Of a stretch of DNA of 64,000 bases, positions 8,138 through 16,996 are shown piece by piece; the first letter of the stretch is position 1, and each line of letters starts with the position of its first letter. Source of the DNA: FEN-1297 sp046706945. GTDB taxonomy: Bacteria; Bacteroidota; Ignavibacteria; Ignavibacteriales; Ignavibacteriaceae. Under the pieces are notes generated by a model. It made no database searches. It saw only the letters and a program-made list of their open reading frames with translations, and was not told the origin of the DNA. The position numbers and the translations under genes are program-made. The stretch spans positions 1-64,000 of the forward strand of contig JBJKOY010000213.1 in assembly GCA_046706945.1 (NCBI GenBank), in the 5' to 3' direction.

Positions 8138-9475
8138 ATGAAATCAAAAAGAATAAGTATTGATCGCCTTAAATATTTGCTGAAGTTCATGTCCTCGCCG
8201 TTCGGGACGTTCGTACTGGCCTTGTTTGCTCTGGCTGTTTACCTGTTTATTATTCTCAGAAGCGCGTTCCCTGAGCCTAATAAAGAATCGGTTGTTTATT
8301 TTGCCGGGGATATCTCCTACGCACATCAAGAGGTAATAAATGAATTCAATGCCGCGCATTCGGGGAAAATTAAGGTCGTCCCGATCGATCTGGCATTTAA
8401 AGAATTTACTACGAACGACAGGAAGGAACTTATTGCCCGTGCTTTAAGCGGCAAGTTCGATAAGTTCGATATATTTGCAGTCGACCAGATCTGGGTGAAA
8501 AGGTTTGCGAAATGGGGGGAGCCATTGAACAATTATTTCCCGCAGAAGGCCTTAAAAAATATAATGCCTGAACCTCTTCAGTCATGCTACGCGGGGAGCA
8601 GTCTTGTTGCCGTTCCTATTAACATCGACGCGAGTATTATGTATTACAGGAGAGATTTGATGAAGAAGCTGAAGAATTATGACGAAATAAAAAAAGAACT
8701 GGACAGTTCGATTACCTGGGGAAGTTTTATTAAGCTTGGCGAGAAGCTGAACTCAAGAAGCCACCCGTTTTATATCTTTCCGGCTGACGATTATGAAGGC
8801 CTGGTCTGCAGCTACATGGAGCTTGCTTTAACTGCTTCACCCGACATCTTTACAGGCAGCAGGATTAACATTCTAACAAAAGGATCGGTAAATGCTTTAC
8901 GGCTGCTGTCCGATTTGGTGCAAAGGTATAAAATATCTCCGATGAACGTGCTTGATTTTGACGAAACTTCAAGCCTCAAATATTTTATTGACAGCAACGG
9001 GTATTTTCTGAGAGGCTGGCCCAGCTACGCGAAGGATAAAAAAAATCTTTTTGATTTTTCGGCTAGCGGAGATGACCTAAGCTATTCGCCGGTACCCCAT
9101 TTAAAAGGCTTTCAGCCGAAGGCAATTCTGGGAGGATGGAATATAATGCTCTCCAAATCATCGAGGAATAAAGCCGCCGCGGTAGAATTCCTAAAGTTCG
9201 TAATCAGCAAGGAGGCCCAGAGGATCCTTTATACAAAAGGAGGATACCTGCCCGCGTTAAAATCTTTTTACGGCGATACGGCATATCCGAAATTGAAATT
9301 TTTCAAAAAAATAATCGACAACGGCGTTCATCGCCCGTTCCTTAAAAACTATACCGGAATATCGGACATTCTCGCTTACTATATTCATAAAGCAGTCAGC
9401 GGAGAACTTACCGCGCGCCAGGCATTGAGCCGGGCTAATGCCATGATTAACTCCGGTAAAATATTAATTAGATGA
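8138..9475 (+). CDS. Membrane-anchored extracellular solute-binding protein (sensor type)
   Basis: 445 residues with the fold of family-1 sugar-binding proteins: VVYFAGDISYAHQEVINEFN at the start of lobe 1, a hinge with VAVPINIDASIMYYRRDLM, and SRNKAAAVEFLKFVISKEAQ late in lobe 2. Instead of a lipobox it keeps an uncleaved transmembrane segment (about residues 22-41), which holds it on the periplasmic face of the inner membrane. No ABC permease or ATPase gene is near. A histidine kinase starts 12 bases downstream. It is therefore more likely the ligand-sensing part of a three-component regulatory system than a transporter subunit. The ligand is inferred from neighbours to be trehalose or an alpha-glucoside. 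Confidence 0.85.
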   Translation: MKSKRISIDRLKYLLKFMSSPFGTFVLALFALAVYLFIILRSAFPEPNKESVVYFAGDISYAHQEVINEFNAAHSGKIKVVPIDLAFKEFTTNDRKELIARALSGKFDKFDIFAVDQIWVKRFAKWGEPLNNYFPQKALKNIMPEPLQSCYAGSSLVAVPINIDASIMYYRRDLMKKLKNYDEIKKELDSSITWGSFIKLGEKLNSRSHPFYIFPADDYEGLVCSYMELALTASPDIFTGSRINILTKGSVNALRLLSDLVQRYKISPMNVLDFDETSSLKYFIDSNGYFLRGWPSYAKDKKNLFDFSASGDDLSYSPVPHLKGFQPKAILGGWNIMLSKSSRNKAAAVEFLKFVISKEAQRILYTKGGYLPALKSFYGDTAYPKLKFFKKIIDNGVHRPFLKNYTGISDILAYYIHKAVSGELTARQALSRANAMINSGKILIR

Positions 9476-9487
9476 TGAGATAAAGAT

Positions 9488-10972
9488 ATGAAAAAAATCG
9501 ACGACGTTTTGACAAAATTAAAAAGCTACCGGTTCGAGTTCAGGCATCTTACAGTTCTGCTTATCAGTCTTCTCGCGTTTCAGATAATTCTTGCCGCATT
9601 GCAAAAGTCGTCTTTAACATCGTTCCTGCGCAAAGCCCAGGACTGGTACCAGCAGGACAACGCGGAGAAGCTTGCCAACCTGACCGCAACTTCATTTGAA
9701 CTGCTTATTGAAAACACTATAACCGGACAGAACATAACGGAAAGGGAACAGAAAAGGATTATCCAGGCTTTCAATATAATTTTCAGCCAGCAGCTCCTTC
9801 AGAGGAACGTTCAGGAAATATGTCTTTTATTCCCGGCCGGGAATAAAATAATTGCTATCGACAACGGCAGGGCTTTGTTCGAATATCTTTACAAGAAGGA
9901 TCAAACGGGCATTGAAAATAACTCGGCGCACACCCAGGCGATAAACCTTTTCCTGAAGGAAGAGAAGATTATTAATACCTCTGAACAGACTCACTCATTC
10001 AATTCTTCGAGAAAGTATTTTGAAACTATGGTCCCGTTCGTTCCGCACGGGGAGTATCTCGGCGTGCTTTATATAAAGAATACTCCCGACTTTTCCTTCT
10101 TTACAAGGGAGCTTTCGTCAAGCTACACGCAGGCATCGGTAGCCTTTACGACGCTGATATTTCTAGGCATGCTCTCAATGTTCTACATATCGTCCTACAC
10201 GGTGAGAGAAAGGGACAAAGCGAGGAAGCTCTTCCTGCTGGAACATGAACAGCTTCTGAAGCAGCGGATAAACCATGAGAAGGAGTCTCTCTTTACTAAA
10301 AGAATTTACCATACGCATCACAAAGCCGAAAAGATAATGGGCTTTATTAAAGAAGATCTCCGGGCAAGGGTAAACTCAAACATAGAAGAGATAAACGCCA
10401 GGCTGATTAAATACGCCAACTTCATATCTCGCGTTATTTACGATATGAAATGGTACGACCCGCCGAGCAATACGGTTATAAACAGAATTTTTGTTACCGA
10501 CATAAACGGCGTAGTAAAATTTCTAGTAAAAAATATTTTCTGCAGGATTACCAGTAAAGTCGATAATATCGAATTCAAATTAAGCCTTTGCGATACGGTC
10601 CCGAAAATTCATATAAATGAATACGTGGTTTGGGAAATATTGGAGCCGCTGATTCAAAACAGCATAGATCACGCGGATGTCGAAAAGATCGTAATTACCA
10701 TAACCACCGACTACGATCCCGGAAAAGGGATAATATACCTAAGCGTGATCGACAACGGAAAAGGCATCCGGCAGGATTTGCTCCGGAAAACTTCCGACGG
10801 CGTGCAGGCAATCTTCCTGGAAAATTCAACTACGTGCTCTTCGGCCGACATAAACCGCGGCTACGGATGCTACATAGCATACGAGCTTGCCAAGAATAAA
10901 TGCGGCTGGAACCTTGAAGCACGGAACCTTTCGCCGGCAGGCTGCACTTTTTTTCTTTCAATTAAAACTTAA
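9488..10972 (+). CDS. Membrane sensor histidine kinase
   Basis: 494 residues. TM1 (about 21-39) and TM2 (about 217-236) flank a roughly 175-residue periplasmic sensor region. A helical segment (240-320) then leads to the ATPase domain, with the N box EPLIQNSIDHA (386-396), G1 box DNGKGI (422-427) and G2 box NRGYG (456-460). The phosphoacceptor His is not in a classical H-E-L-R-N-P context. His275, His277 or His278 in YHTHHK is the best candidate. The order solute-binding protein, kinase, response regulator suggests the anchored binding protein presents its ligand to this kinase's periplasmic domain. It starts 12 bases after the previous gene and ends 12 bases before the next. Confidence 0.88.
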   Translation: MKKIDDVLTKLKSYRFEFRHLTVLLISLLAFQIILAALQKSSLTSFLRKAQDWYQQDNAEKLANLTATSFELLIENTITGQNITEREQKRIIQAFNIIFSQQLLQRNVQEICLLFPAGNKIIAIDNGRALFEYLYKKDQTGIENNSAHTQAINLFLKEEKIINTSEQTHSFNSSRKYFETMVPFVPHGEYLGVLYIKNTPDFSFFTRELSSSYTQASVAFTTLIFLGMLSMFYISSYTVRERDKARKLFLLEHEQLLKQRINHEKESLFTKRIYHTHHKAEKIMGFIKEDLRARVNSNIEEINARLIKYANFISRVIYDMKWYDPPSNTVINRIFVTDINGVVKFLVKNIFCRITSKVDNIEFKLSLCDTVPKIHINEYVVWEILEPLIQNSIDHADVEKIVITITTDYDPGKGIIYLSVIDNGKGIRQDLLRKTSDGVQAIFLENSTTCSSADINRGYGCYIAYELAKNKCGWNLEARNLSPAGCTFFLSIKT

Positions 10973-10984
10973 TAAAGGAATTTT

Positions 10985-12436
10985 ATGACTTACAATCACA
11001 TTAACATTTTGGTGATAGAAGATGAAGATTACGATGTAAGGCGTATCCGCAATACGCTGAAGTTTTTCGAAAACAAAATTATTATCAAGGACGTTGTCTC
11101 CAACGGAAATAAGGCAATCGAACTTATCGCCGGCTCGCCCGAAGCTTACGATGTAGTAATTATGGATTATCAGATTGCCGGAAGCATAAAAGCGGAAGCC
11201 CTGATAGGAAGGATTAAGGAAATCGCACGCTCAATTCAGATTATCATAATCACCAAAATGACCATAAATATTTCCGACCTGGAATTTGCCAACCGGCTTA
11301 TCGGCATAGGGGCATTCTGGTTTTGTACAAAATATCCCGGCGACGTAGAGGATTTCATCTATCAGCCGACGGATTTTATCGTCAGTATATTAAATGCTTA
11401 CGAAAAAGGAAAGCTTGAAAAGGAGAGCTTCAGCTCCGGTAAAAAGCTGAATAAGAATATTCAGGATATCCTTTCGGTCAAACAGATTATCGGCGAGTCG
11501 GAATCCATGATAAATTTACGGAAGCAAATCGATAAATACGCGCCGACGGACGCCAACATACTGATATACGGGGACACCGGAACAGGCAAAGAACTTGTGG
11601 CATACAATATTCACTATAAAAGCAAAAGAAGGCTGGAAAACTTCGTCCCGGTCAACTGCGGCAGTCTTCCACAGGATCTGATTGAAAGCGAGCTGTTCGG
11701 ATTCGAAAAAGGTTCGTTCACCGGCGCGGTATCGAGCAAACAGGGATTATTTGAAACAGCAGACAACGGAACTATCTTTCTCGACGAAGTATCCGAACTT
11801 CCTGTTACCGCCCAGGTTAAGCTGCTGCGCGTAATACAGGACGGCGAGATCGAAAAGATAGGCAGGGTAATGAAGGTAAAAGTGAAAGTGCGGATTATTG
11901 CCGCCACCAATAAAAACCTTGAAGACGAGGTTGCGGAAAATAAATTTAGGGAGGACTTGTATTACCGTTTGAACGTAATTCCGATCTACGTCCCGCCTTT
12001 AAGGGAAAGGAAGGACGACATAGAAAGCCTGATCTTATATTTCATAGATATTTTCAGGAAGGAATTCGATGTCCGCAATCCGTCAATAACCAAAGAAGCC
12101 TTCGGCATCCTGTCCAATTACAGCTGGCCGGGAAACGTCAGGGAACTGAAAAATGTAGTACAGCGCCTTTTACTCGAGGGGTTGGACAGCATAACCGCCG
12201 ATGACGTTAGATACGCGCTTTTTAATAAGCCGAGGAAACCTCATGATAAAAAAGATTCTTTAAATTTCTGGAATGACGGGCAGCTTCTTCCGTTGAAGGA
12301 CATGGAGAAAATGTTAAAGGGAAAATACGTTGCCTTTGTTAGAGATAATTCTAAATCGGATGCGGATGCTTCAAAGAAGCTGGGGCTTGCCCCGCCTAAC
12401 TACCACAGGCTCTGCAAAGAACTCGGCCTGAAATAG
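10985..12436 (+). CDS. Sigma-54-dependent response regulator (NtrC family)
   Basis: 483 residues. The receiver domain (about 7-125) has the acidic IEDED near 11-15 and phosphoacceptor Asp61 in IMDYQ. The AAA+ domain (about 168-400) has Walker A GDTGTGKE (196-203), GSFTGA (243-248, an Ala-to-Ser variant of the GAFTGA sigma-54 contact loop) and Walker B TIFLDE (263-268). A Fis-type helix-turn-helix (about 440-483, KKLGLAPPNYHRLCKEL) ends the protein. When phosphorylated, such proteins open sigma-54 promoters. Its likely kinase is the gene just upstream, and AAAGGA precedes the ATG. Two matching sigma-54-like sites occur in this locus, upstream of the TonB receptor and of the MFS gene. Confidence 0.92.
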   Translation: MTYNHINILVIEDEDYDVRRIRNTLKFFENKIIIKDVVSNGNKAIELIAGSPEAYDVVIMDYQIAGSIKAEALIGRIKEIARSIQIIIITKMTINISDLEFANRLIGIGAFWFCTKYPGDVEDFIYQPTDFIVSILNAYEKGKLEKESFSSGKKLNKNIQDILSVKQIIGESESMINLRKQIDKYAPTDANILIYGDTGTGKELVAYNIHYKSKRRLENFVPVNCGSLPQDLIESELFGFEKGSFTGAVSSKQGLFETADNGTIFLDEVSELPVTAQVKLLRVIQDGEIEKIGRVMKVKVKVRIIAATNKNLEDEVAENKFREDLYYRLNVIPIYVPPLRERKDDIESLILYFIDIFRKEFDVRNPSITKEAFGILSNYSWPGNVRELKNVVQRLLLEGLDSITADDVRYALFNKPRKPHDKKDSLNFWNDGQLLPLKDMEKMLKGKYVAFVRDNSKSDADASKKLGLAPPNYHRLCKELGLK

Positions 12437-12443
12437 AAGTCCG

Positions 12444-12460
12444 CTTATCATTTTGATAAG
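12444..12460 (+). terminator. Small hairpin after the response regulator gene
   Basis: A perfect 7-bp stem (CTTATCA/TGATAAG) with a 3-base loop starts 7 bases after the regulator stop. No T run follows. It may attenuate read-through into the MFS gene, which appears to have its own promoter about 80 bases further on. Confidence 0.35.
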
Positions 12461-12540
12461 AGAAATTATAATGTATATAACTGCGGGCGGAATATCTGTT
12501 AAAAATTTTTCATTAGAACAAAATTTCGTGTATTTACCGG

Positions 12541-12556
12541 TGGCTTAATTTTTGGA
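12541..12556 (+). promoter_or_regulatory. Candidate sigma-54-like promoter of the MFS-trehalase pair
   Basis: TGGCTTAATTTTTGGA lies 90 bases before the MFS start at 12646. TGGC and TTGG fall at -24/-12 spacing (consensus TGGCAC-N5-TTGCA). The normally invariant C at -12 is G here. The shared core with the receptor-promoter site (TGGYYTAATTTTTG) and the nearby NtrC-type regulator support it. Confidence 0.35.
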
Positions 12557-12645
12557 TTATTTCCGGAAAATTCTGCCGGTTGGAATTTAAGCTAATTACA
12601 TCCCTGCCGGATATTTTTACAACTCGATATTCGCTACAGTTCAAC

Positions 12646-13905
12646 ATGGCAAAATTTAAAATCAAGCTGGTCTTATTCATAAATTTTTTTGTTATAGGAA
12701 TACTCCTCAACAGCGTGGGCATTGTAATTCTCCAGGTTATTGTTCAGTACAACGTTACAAAATCTTCCGCGAGCATTCTCGAAGCTTTCAAAGACCTAAC
12801 TATCGCCGCAAGTTCGTTTCTTCTAGCTTCTTACATTCCGAAGATGGGTTATAAAAAGTCAATGCTGCTGTCGCTGGCCATTGTCGGGGCCGCCTGCGTA
12901 AGCATGCGGTTCTTCGGCAGCTTTTTAATGGCAAAGATATTATTCGCATGCACCGGCTTCAGCTTTGCGCTGATAAAGGTATCGGTCTATTCGACAGTAG
13001 GACTCATAACAACAGATTCAAACGACCATGCAAGCCTTCTAAGCACGCTTGAAGGGGTCTTTCAGGTGGGTGTATTGGCGGGTTACTGGCTGTTCGGATT
13101 TTTTATCCAGGCCTCCACAAAAATCCCGGGGAGCACGGCTGAGCCTTCGGTTACTTGGCTCGATACCTACTGGGTGCTTGCGCTCCTTTGCTTAATATCG
13201 TTTTTACTTCTGCTGACGACACAGCTTGACGAGACCGGCGCCAAATCGGAGAATTTCAAAATGCTTCACGAGTTCTATGAAATGTTCGCGCTGATCCGCT
13301 TCCCGCTTGTTATTGTTTTTATCTTAAGCGCTTTTTTCTACGTACTTATTGAGCAGAGCATTCAAACATGGCTGCCGACATTTAACAAGAGCGTGCTGCA
13401 GATACCGTCGTCGATCAGCGTGCAGATCGTCAGCATTCTCGCCGCAACCATTGCCCTGGGGAGACTGCTCGGAGGATACGTTATAAAAAAATTAAACTGG
13501 CTTATCGTGCTTACTTCATCGCTGGTTTGCGCCATGCTGGTAGTAATTCTGGTGATACCAATTACCAGAGGCATTGTTGTCGGCTCAGTAAAAGGCTGGT
13601 ACGATCTGCCTTTGGCCGCATTTCTCCTTCCCCTTGTAGGGCTATTCCTGGGACCGATTTATCCGACGCTTAATTCTTCCATATTAAGCGTGCTGCCCAA
13701 AAACCGTCAGAGCGCGATGACAGGTTTGATCGTAATCTTCTCCGCTCTCGGCGGTACAACCGGTTCTATTATTACGGGCTATATCTTCGGACATTTTGCA
13801 GGGCAAACGGCATTTTATTTTTCTCTGCTTCCGATGTCCCTTTTGCTTCTTATTCTTTTTGTATATAATAGAATAAGATCCAGGTTTCATTTCACGGAGG
13901 CTTAA
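12646..13905 (+). CDS. MFS sugar transporter (trehalose-locus importer)
   Basis: About 419 residues with 12 predicted membrane helices. A Major Facilitator pattern is visible: a cytoplasmic loop after helix 2 (PKMGYKKSM) and a second-half loop GRLLGGYVIKK. The overall layout resembles the sugar/H+ symporters related to FucP. The ATG at 12646 (MAKFKIKLVLF) puts the first helix at the usual distance. An upstream in-frame TTG at 12580 would add a polar extension and leave almost no leader after the promoter-like site. The trehalase gene follows with no gap, and its CGGAGG ribosome site lies inside this gene's last codons, so the two are translationally coupled. Uptake of the disaccharide cut by that trehalase is inferred. 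Confidence 0.82.
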   Translation: MAKFKIKLVLFINFFVIGILLNSVGIVILQVIVQYNVTKSSASILEAFKDLTIAASSFLLASYIPKMGYKKSMLLSLAIVGAACVSMRFFGSFLMAKILFACTGFSFALIKVSVYSTVGLITTDSNDHASLLSTLEGVFQVGVLAGYWLFGFFIQASTKIPGSTAEPSVTWLDTYWVLALLCLISFLLLLTTQLDETGAKSENFKMLHEFYEMFALIRFPLVIVFILSAFFYVLIEQSIQTWLPTFNKSVLQIPSSISVQIVSILAATIALGRLLGGYVIKKLNWLIVLTSSLVCAMLVVILVIPITRGIVVGSVKGWYDLPLAAFLLPLVGLFLGPIYPTLNSSILSVLPKNRQSAMTGLIVIFSALGGTTGSIITGYIFGHFAGQTAFYFSLLPMSLLLLILFVYNRIRSRFHFTEA

Positions 13906-15441
13906 ATGTATTTCGACAAGAAAAGTTATATCCAGGTTTCCGGCGAGCTTTTCATGGATGTTCAATCAAAAAGAATTTTCGGCGATTCGAAAACCTTTGT
14001 CGATTCGGTCCCGAAAGGAAATCCCTCCGGTATTTTGAAAGAATATTTTTCGGTAAGATCGGCGCCGGGTTTTGATCTGAAGAATTTCATCGAGCAAAAT
14101 TTTATCCTTCCAGAGGAAGAGACCGTGAATCTAAATCTTCCGAAGAAAAGAACAATGGAAGAGCATATTTCAATTCTATGGGATTACCTAATTAGAAAGC
14201 CGCAGGCAAATCAGGAATATTCAACCTTAATCCCGCTGATCGACGAATACATCGTTCCCGGCGGAAGGTTCCGGGAGATTTACTACTGGGACAGTTATTT
14301 CACGATGCTGGGTCTTTATGCATGCCGCCGTTCAGACCTGCTTAATAAAATGATTAATAACTTTTCCTACCTTATAGAAAATTTCGGGTTCATTCCGAAC
14401 GGAAACCGCGTCTATTATCTTACAAGATCGCAGCCGCCGTTCTATTCATTGATGGTGAGCCTTGCGATGAAAATCAATTCCGGGAAAAAAGGCAATCTTC
14501 CTTTTCTTTCACTGCTTGAAAAGGAATACGATTATTGGATGAAATCGGATGATGCCGGACTGCAAAGGAAAAACGTATATCTTCATACGGTTAAAGTTGA
14601 GGAAACCCTGCTTAACAGATACTTCGATACCGAAACGCTGCCGAGAGAAGAATCTTTCTTTGAAGATAAAACGGCATCCAGCGGAGCCGAAGAAAATTTA
14701 ATAAAAGGTTTTTACGGCAACCTGCGCGCTGCAGCGGAGTCCGGCTGGGATTTTTCGAGCCGCTGGTTTGACGATGAAAGAAGTTTAAGGACAATAATCG
14801 GTTCGGAAATTCTCCCGGTAGATTTAAATTGCATTCTCGGATACTCTGAGAAACTTCTCTCTGACATGCACCGGGAAGCCGGCAATAATTATAAAAGCGA
14901 GCTGTTCAAGGAACGGTTTGAAATCAGGCTGAAATATATCCGGAGCCTCTTCTGGAATGAAAGTGAAGGATATTTCTTTGATTATCATTTTACCGAGAAT
15001 AGACAGAGAAAAACCTTTTCACTGGCAGGCATGTATCCGCTTTTCTTCGGCTTTGCGGAGAAACATCAGGCGGAAAAAGCGGCAAAAAGGGTTGAAGAAA
15101 TCTTCCTCAGAGACGGCGGTTTGCTTACTTCCGCCAACCGTACCTCGCAGCAGTGGGACGCGCCCAACGGGTGGCCGCCCCTGCAATGGATTTCAATTGT
15201 AGGATTGAGGAATTACGGCTTTAATTCAGCCGCCGATAAGATCAGGGAAAGATGGCTGCGGCTGAACGAATCCGTCTTTAAGAAAACCGGGAAGATGTTT
15301 GAAAAGTACAATGTTGAAGATATCTCCCTCAGAGGCGGAGGAGGAGAGTACCCGCTGCAGGACGGCTTCGGCTGGACTAACGGGGTTGCCGCCGCTCTCC
15401 TTAAAAATCTGGATCTCGAATTTACGGCTGCGATAGCTTGA
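13906..15441 (+). CDS. treF: Alpha,alpha-trehalase, cytoplasmic (GH37)
   Basis: 511 residues, hydrolysing trehalose to two glucose units. Both family signatures are exact: PGGRFREIYYWDSY at 118-131 and QWDAPNGWPP at 416-425. Asp282 in SGWDFS is the likely general acid, and Glu481 in GGGGEYPLQDGFGW sits in the region of the catalytic base. No signal peptide is present, so it works in the cytoplasm like E. coli TreF rather than periplasmic TreA. Length is normal for the family. CGGAGG lies just before the ATG within the end of the MFS gene. With the MFS importer it completes the cytoplasmic end of the locus. The gene name is by analogy with the cytoplasmic form. Confidence 0.95.
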   Translation: MYFDKKSYIQVSGELFMDVQSKRIFGDSKTFVDSVPKGNPSGILKEYFSVRSAPGFDLKNFIEQNFILPEEETVNLNLPKKRTMEEHISILWDYLIRKPQANQEYSTLIPLIDEYIVPGGRFREIYYWDSYFTMLGLYACRRSDLLNKMINNFSYLIENFGFIPNGNRVYYLTRSQPPFYSLMVSLAMKINSGKKGNLPFLSLLEKEYDYWMKSDDAGLQRKNVYLHTVKVEETLLNRYFDTETLPREESFFEDKTASSGAEENLIKGFYGNLRAAAESGWDFSSRWFDDERSLRTIIGSEILPVDLNCILGYSEKLLSDMHREAGNNYKSELFKERFEIRLKYIRSLFWNESEGYFFDYHFTENRQRKTFSLAGMYPLFFGFAEKHQAEKAAKRVEEIFLRDGGLLTSANRTSQQWDAPNGWPPLQWISIVGLRNYGFNSAADKIRERWLRLNESVFKKTGKMFEKYNVEDISLRGGGGEYPLQDGFGWTNGVAAALLKNLDLEFTAAIA

Positions 15442-15612
15442 TTAAAATTTTTCACGTCGGCGAAAAAAGCAAATGAAACATCGAATAATTTATTTAAAGC
15501 CTAATTTTCCGTTTAATACCGATAAAATTTTATAAAAAGAGCGTACAAAACCCCCTGCTTTACTGAATAAAGCTCGGAGAAAAGGACTTTTCAAATTAAC
15601 GGTACAAATTAA

Positions 15613-15655
15613 GCACCGCCGAAGACTATTCCCCGGAGACCATCTCGCGCGGTGC
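15613..15655. terminator. Hairpin between trehalase and AhpD-like gene
   Basis: GCACCGC (15613-15619) and GCGGTGC (15649-15655) form a 7-bp stem with a long 29-base loop in the gap between the convergent genes. On the minus strand it is followed by TTAATTTGT, so it suits the end of the leftward AhpD-like gene better than the trehalase gene. Confidence 0.4.
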
Positions 15656-15677
15656 GTATAAAAAATAAAAAGAATCG

Positions 15678-16151
15678 CTAACTATTTTCAATGCTTTGCT
15701 CTTTTGGCTGATATGTTCCGGCCGGATTACGAAAAGCTATGCTTAGCCTATTCCAGCTGTTGATTGTTATAACGGCCATTGTCAGTTCAATTAATTCTTC
15801 TTCGGAAAACTCTTTCCTGACTTCTTCGTAAATTTTCTCAGGCACGTGTCCTTCCGTAATTTTGGTAACGGCTTCCGCCCATGTTAAAGCGGCGCGTTCG
15901 CGCTCACTGTAAAACGGCGCTTCACGCCAGGCATCTAAAACATATAAACGCTGTTCGGCTTCGCCTCCAGCCCGCAGATCCTTCGAGTGCATATCAAGAC
16001 AAAATGCGCAGCCGTTTATCTGCGATACCCTGTAATCTATTAGATCCAAAAGAGATTTATCAAGCGACGATTTTGCAAGATAAGATCCCAGACCGTACAT
16101 TGCTTTCAAAGCTTTCTGTGCTTTTTCGTTTACATTTATTCTCGGTTCCAT
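15678..16151 (-). CDS. AhpD/carboxymuconolactone decarboxylase-family protein
   Basis: 157 residues, the typical length of the alkylhydroperoxidase AhpD-core proteins. The core motif is present: Cys48-x-x-Cys51 in NGCAFC, followed by His55 in CLDMHSKDLR, with the preceding DLIDYRVSQ helix. Members use the Cys pair as a thiol-disulfide centre for peroxide or other antioxidant reactions. The substrate cannot be read from sequence. No signal peptide, so cytoplasmic. It stands alone between convergent trehalase and the decayed-gene block, and is not obviously part of either sugar locus. Confidence 0.88.
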   Translation of the reverse strand: MEPRINVNEKAQKALKAMYGLGSYLAKSSLDKSLLDLIDYRVSQINGCAFCLDMHSKDLRAGGEAEQRLYVLDAWREAPFYSERERAALTWAEAVTKITEGHVPEKIYEEVRKEFSEEELIELTMAVITINSWNRLSIAFRNPAGTYQPKEQSIENS

Positions 16152-16317
16152 ACCGCATTCCTCATTATTAAATTATCTGTTCTATTAACTAAAATAACTA
16201 ACCTATTCAAAAGGATAATGTATTAAATTATAAAATAGAGTAAAGTTCAAAATTCATGTATTGTAATGTGACTCATAAAAGAGAAATAGCTGTTTCAATA
16301 TTAGAGGAATTGCCTTT

Positions 16318-16516
16318 AAGTTGTAATTATCGCAGGAGGATTGATTACGTATTTATTGGTTCGCGGCACGTACATCCGGACGCTCAGTGCCGTATAATAA
16401 ATGCCGGGCTCGCTTTCCAAAAACCGGTTGACGGAATTTGGCTTAGCGATCATTTCGGAATTGTTGTTGATCTGGATATAAGTAAAAATAAATCCAAGGA
16501 TGAATCAAACAATTGA
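16318..16516 (+). pseudogene. C-terminal remnant of an endonuclease/exonuclease/phosphatase-fold protein
   Basis: The frame encodes RRRIDYVFIG...IWLSDHFGIVVDLD, the last two conserved blocks of the Mg-dependent endonuclease/exonuclease/phosphatase superfamily (the IDY-F segment and the catalytic SDH). The roughly 200 upstream residues that should hold the other catalytic positions are absent. An ATG at 16256 would give 86 residues, but the first 20 do not look like the family. This is a truncated remnant in a run of decayed genes. Confidence 0.6.
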
Positions 16517-16537
16517 TGATGCAAGTTATGTCCGCTG

Positions 16538-16831
16538 AATATTATATTCTCAGGAGTAATCCATCCTTTTATTTCCGTTCTCCCTAATCATAAAGCCAAG
16601 ATGCCGGTCGAAGAGGCCGTGCTTACCTCCAGAATGGAATACACCTTTCTTCACCCCGCACGCTTTTTTCAGAACTATTCGGCACTTTGGTCAAGGGCTG
16701 TTGAAACAGGTGTTCTGTCAGAACCCTGGCCGGCCGATACATGTTTTTCCGAAGTTGATTATTGTTTTAAAAAGCAGACCGGGCAAATAAAAATATTTCC
16801 GATCGTTAAATCGCAAATGAAACTCCCGTAA
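16538..16831 (+). pseudogene. Remnant of an NmrA-like NAD(P)-binding protein
   Basis: The frame reads HPFISVLPNHKAKMPVEEAV then LTSRMEYTFLHPARFFQNY, matching the middle of NmrA-type atypical short-chain dehydrogenases. Family homology runs through the internal Met at 16601 and upstream of it to about 16538 without a start codon. The Rossmann glycine-rich N-terminus is missing. After PWPAD the sequence drifts out of the family (FSEVDYCFKK) and stops, which suggests a frameshift or deletion. A 76-residue reading frame from 16601 exists but is unlikely to be functional. Confidence 0.55.
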
Positions 16832-16996
16832 TCACTTTAAATAAATCCGGAAATTTATCCTGAGGGAAGGTATCGCCGTCATAAGGGTTAAAACGTCTTT
16901 CTTTTGATTTCAATTCCACTCGCCTTTCATTCACTTTTGTCGATAATTCCGATATTTATAGTTGATTTCAAGTATAATTTCCTAATATAATACTGT

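Noticed and set aside
16806..16934. 43-residue minus-strand frame (contains RRFNPYDGDTFPQDKF) beside the NmrA remnant
   Set aside because: It looks protein-like and may be a further gene fragment, but I could not link it to a family, and its end overlaps the NmrA remnant on the other strand.
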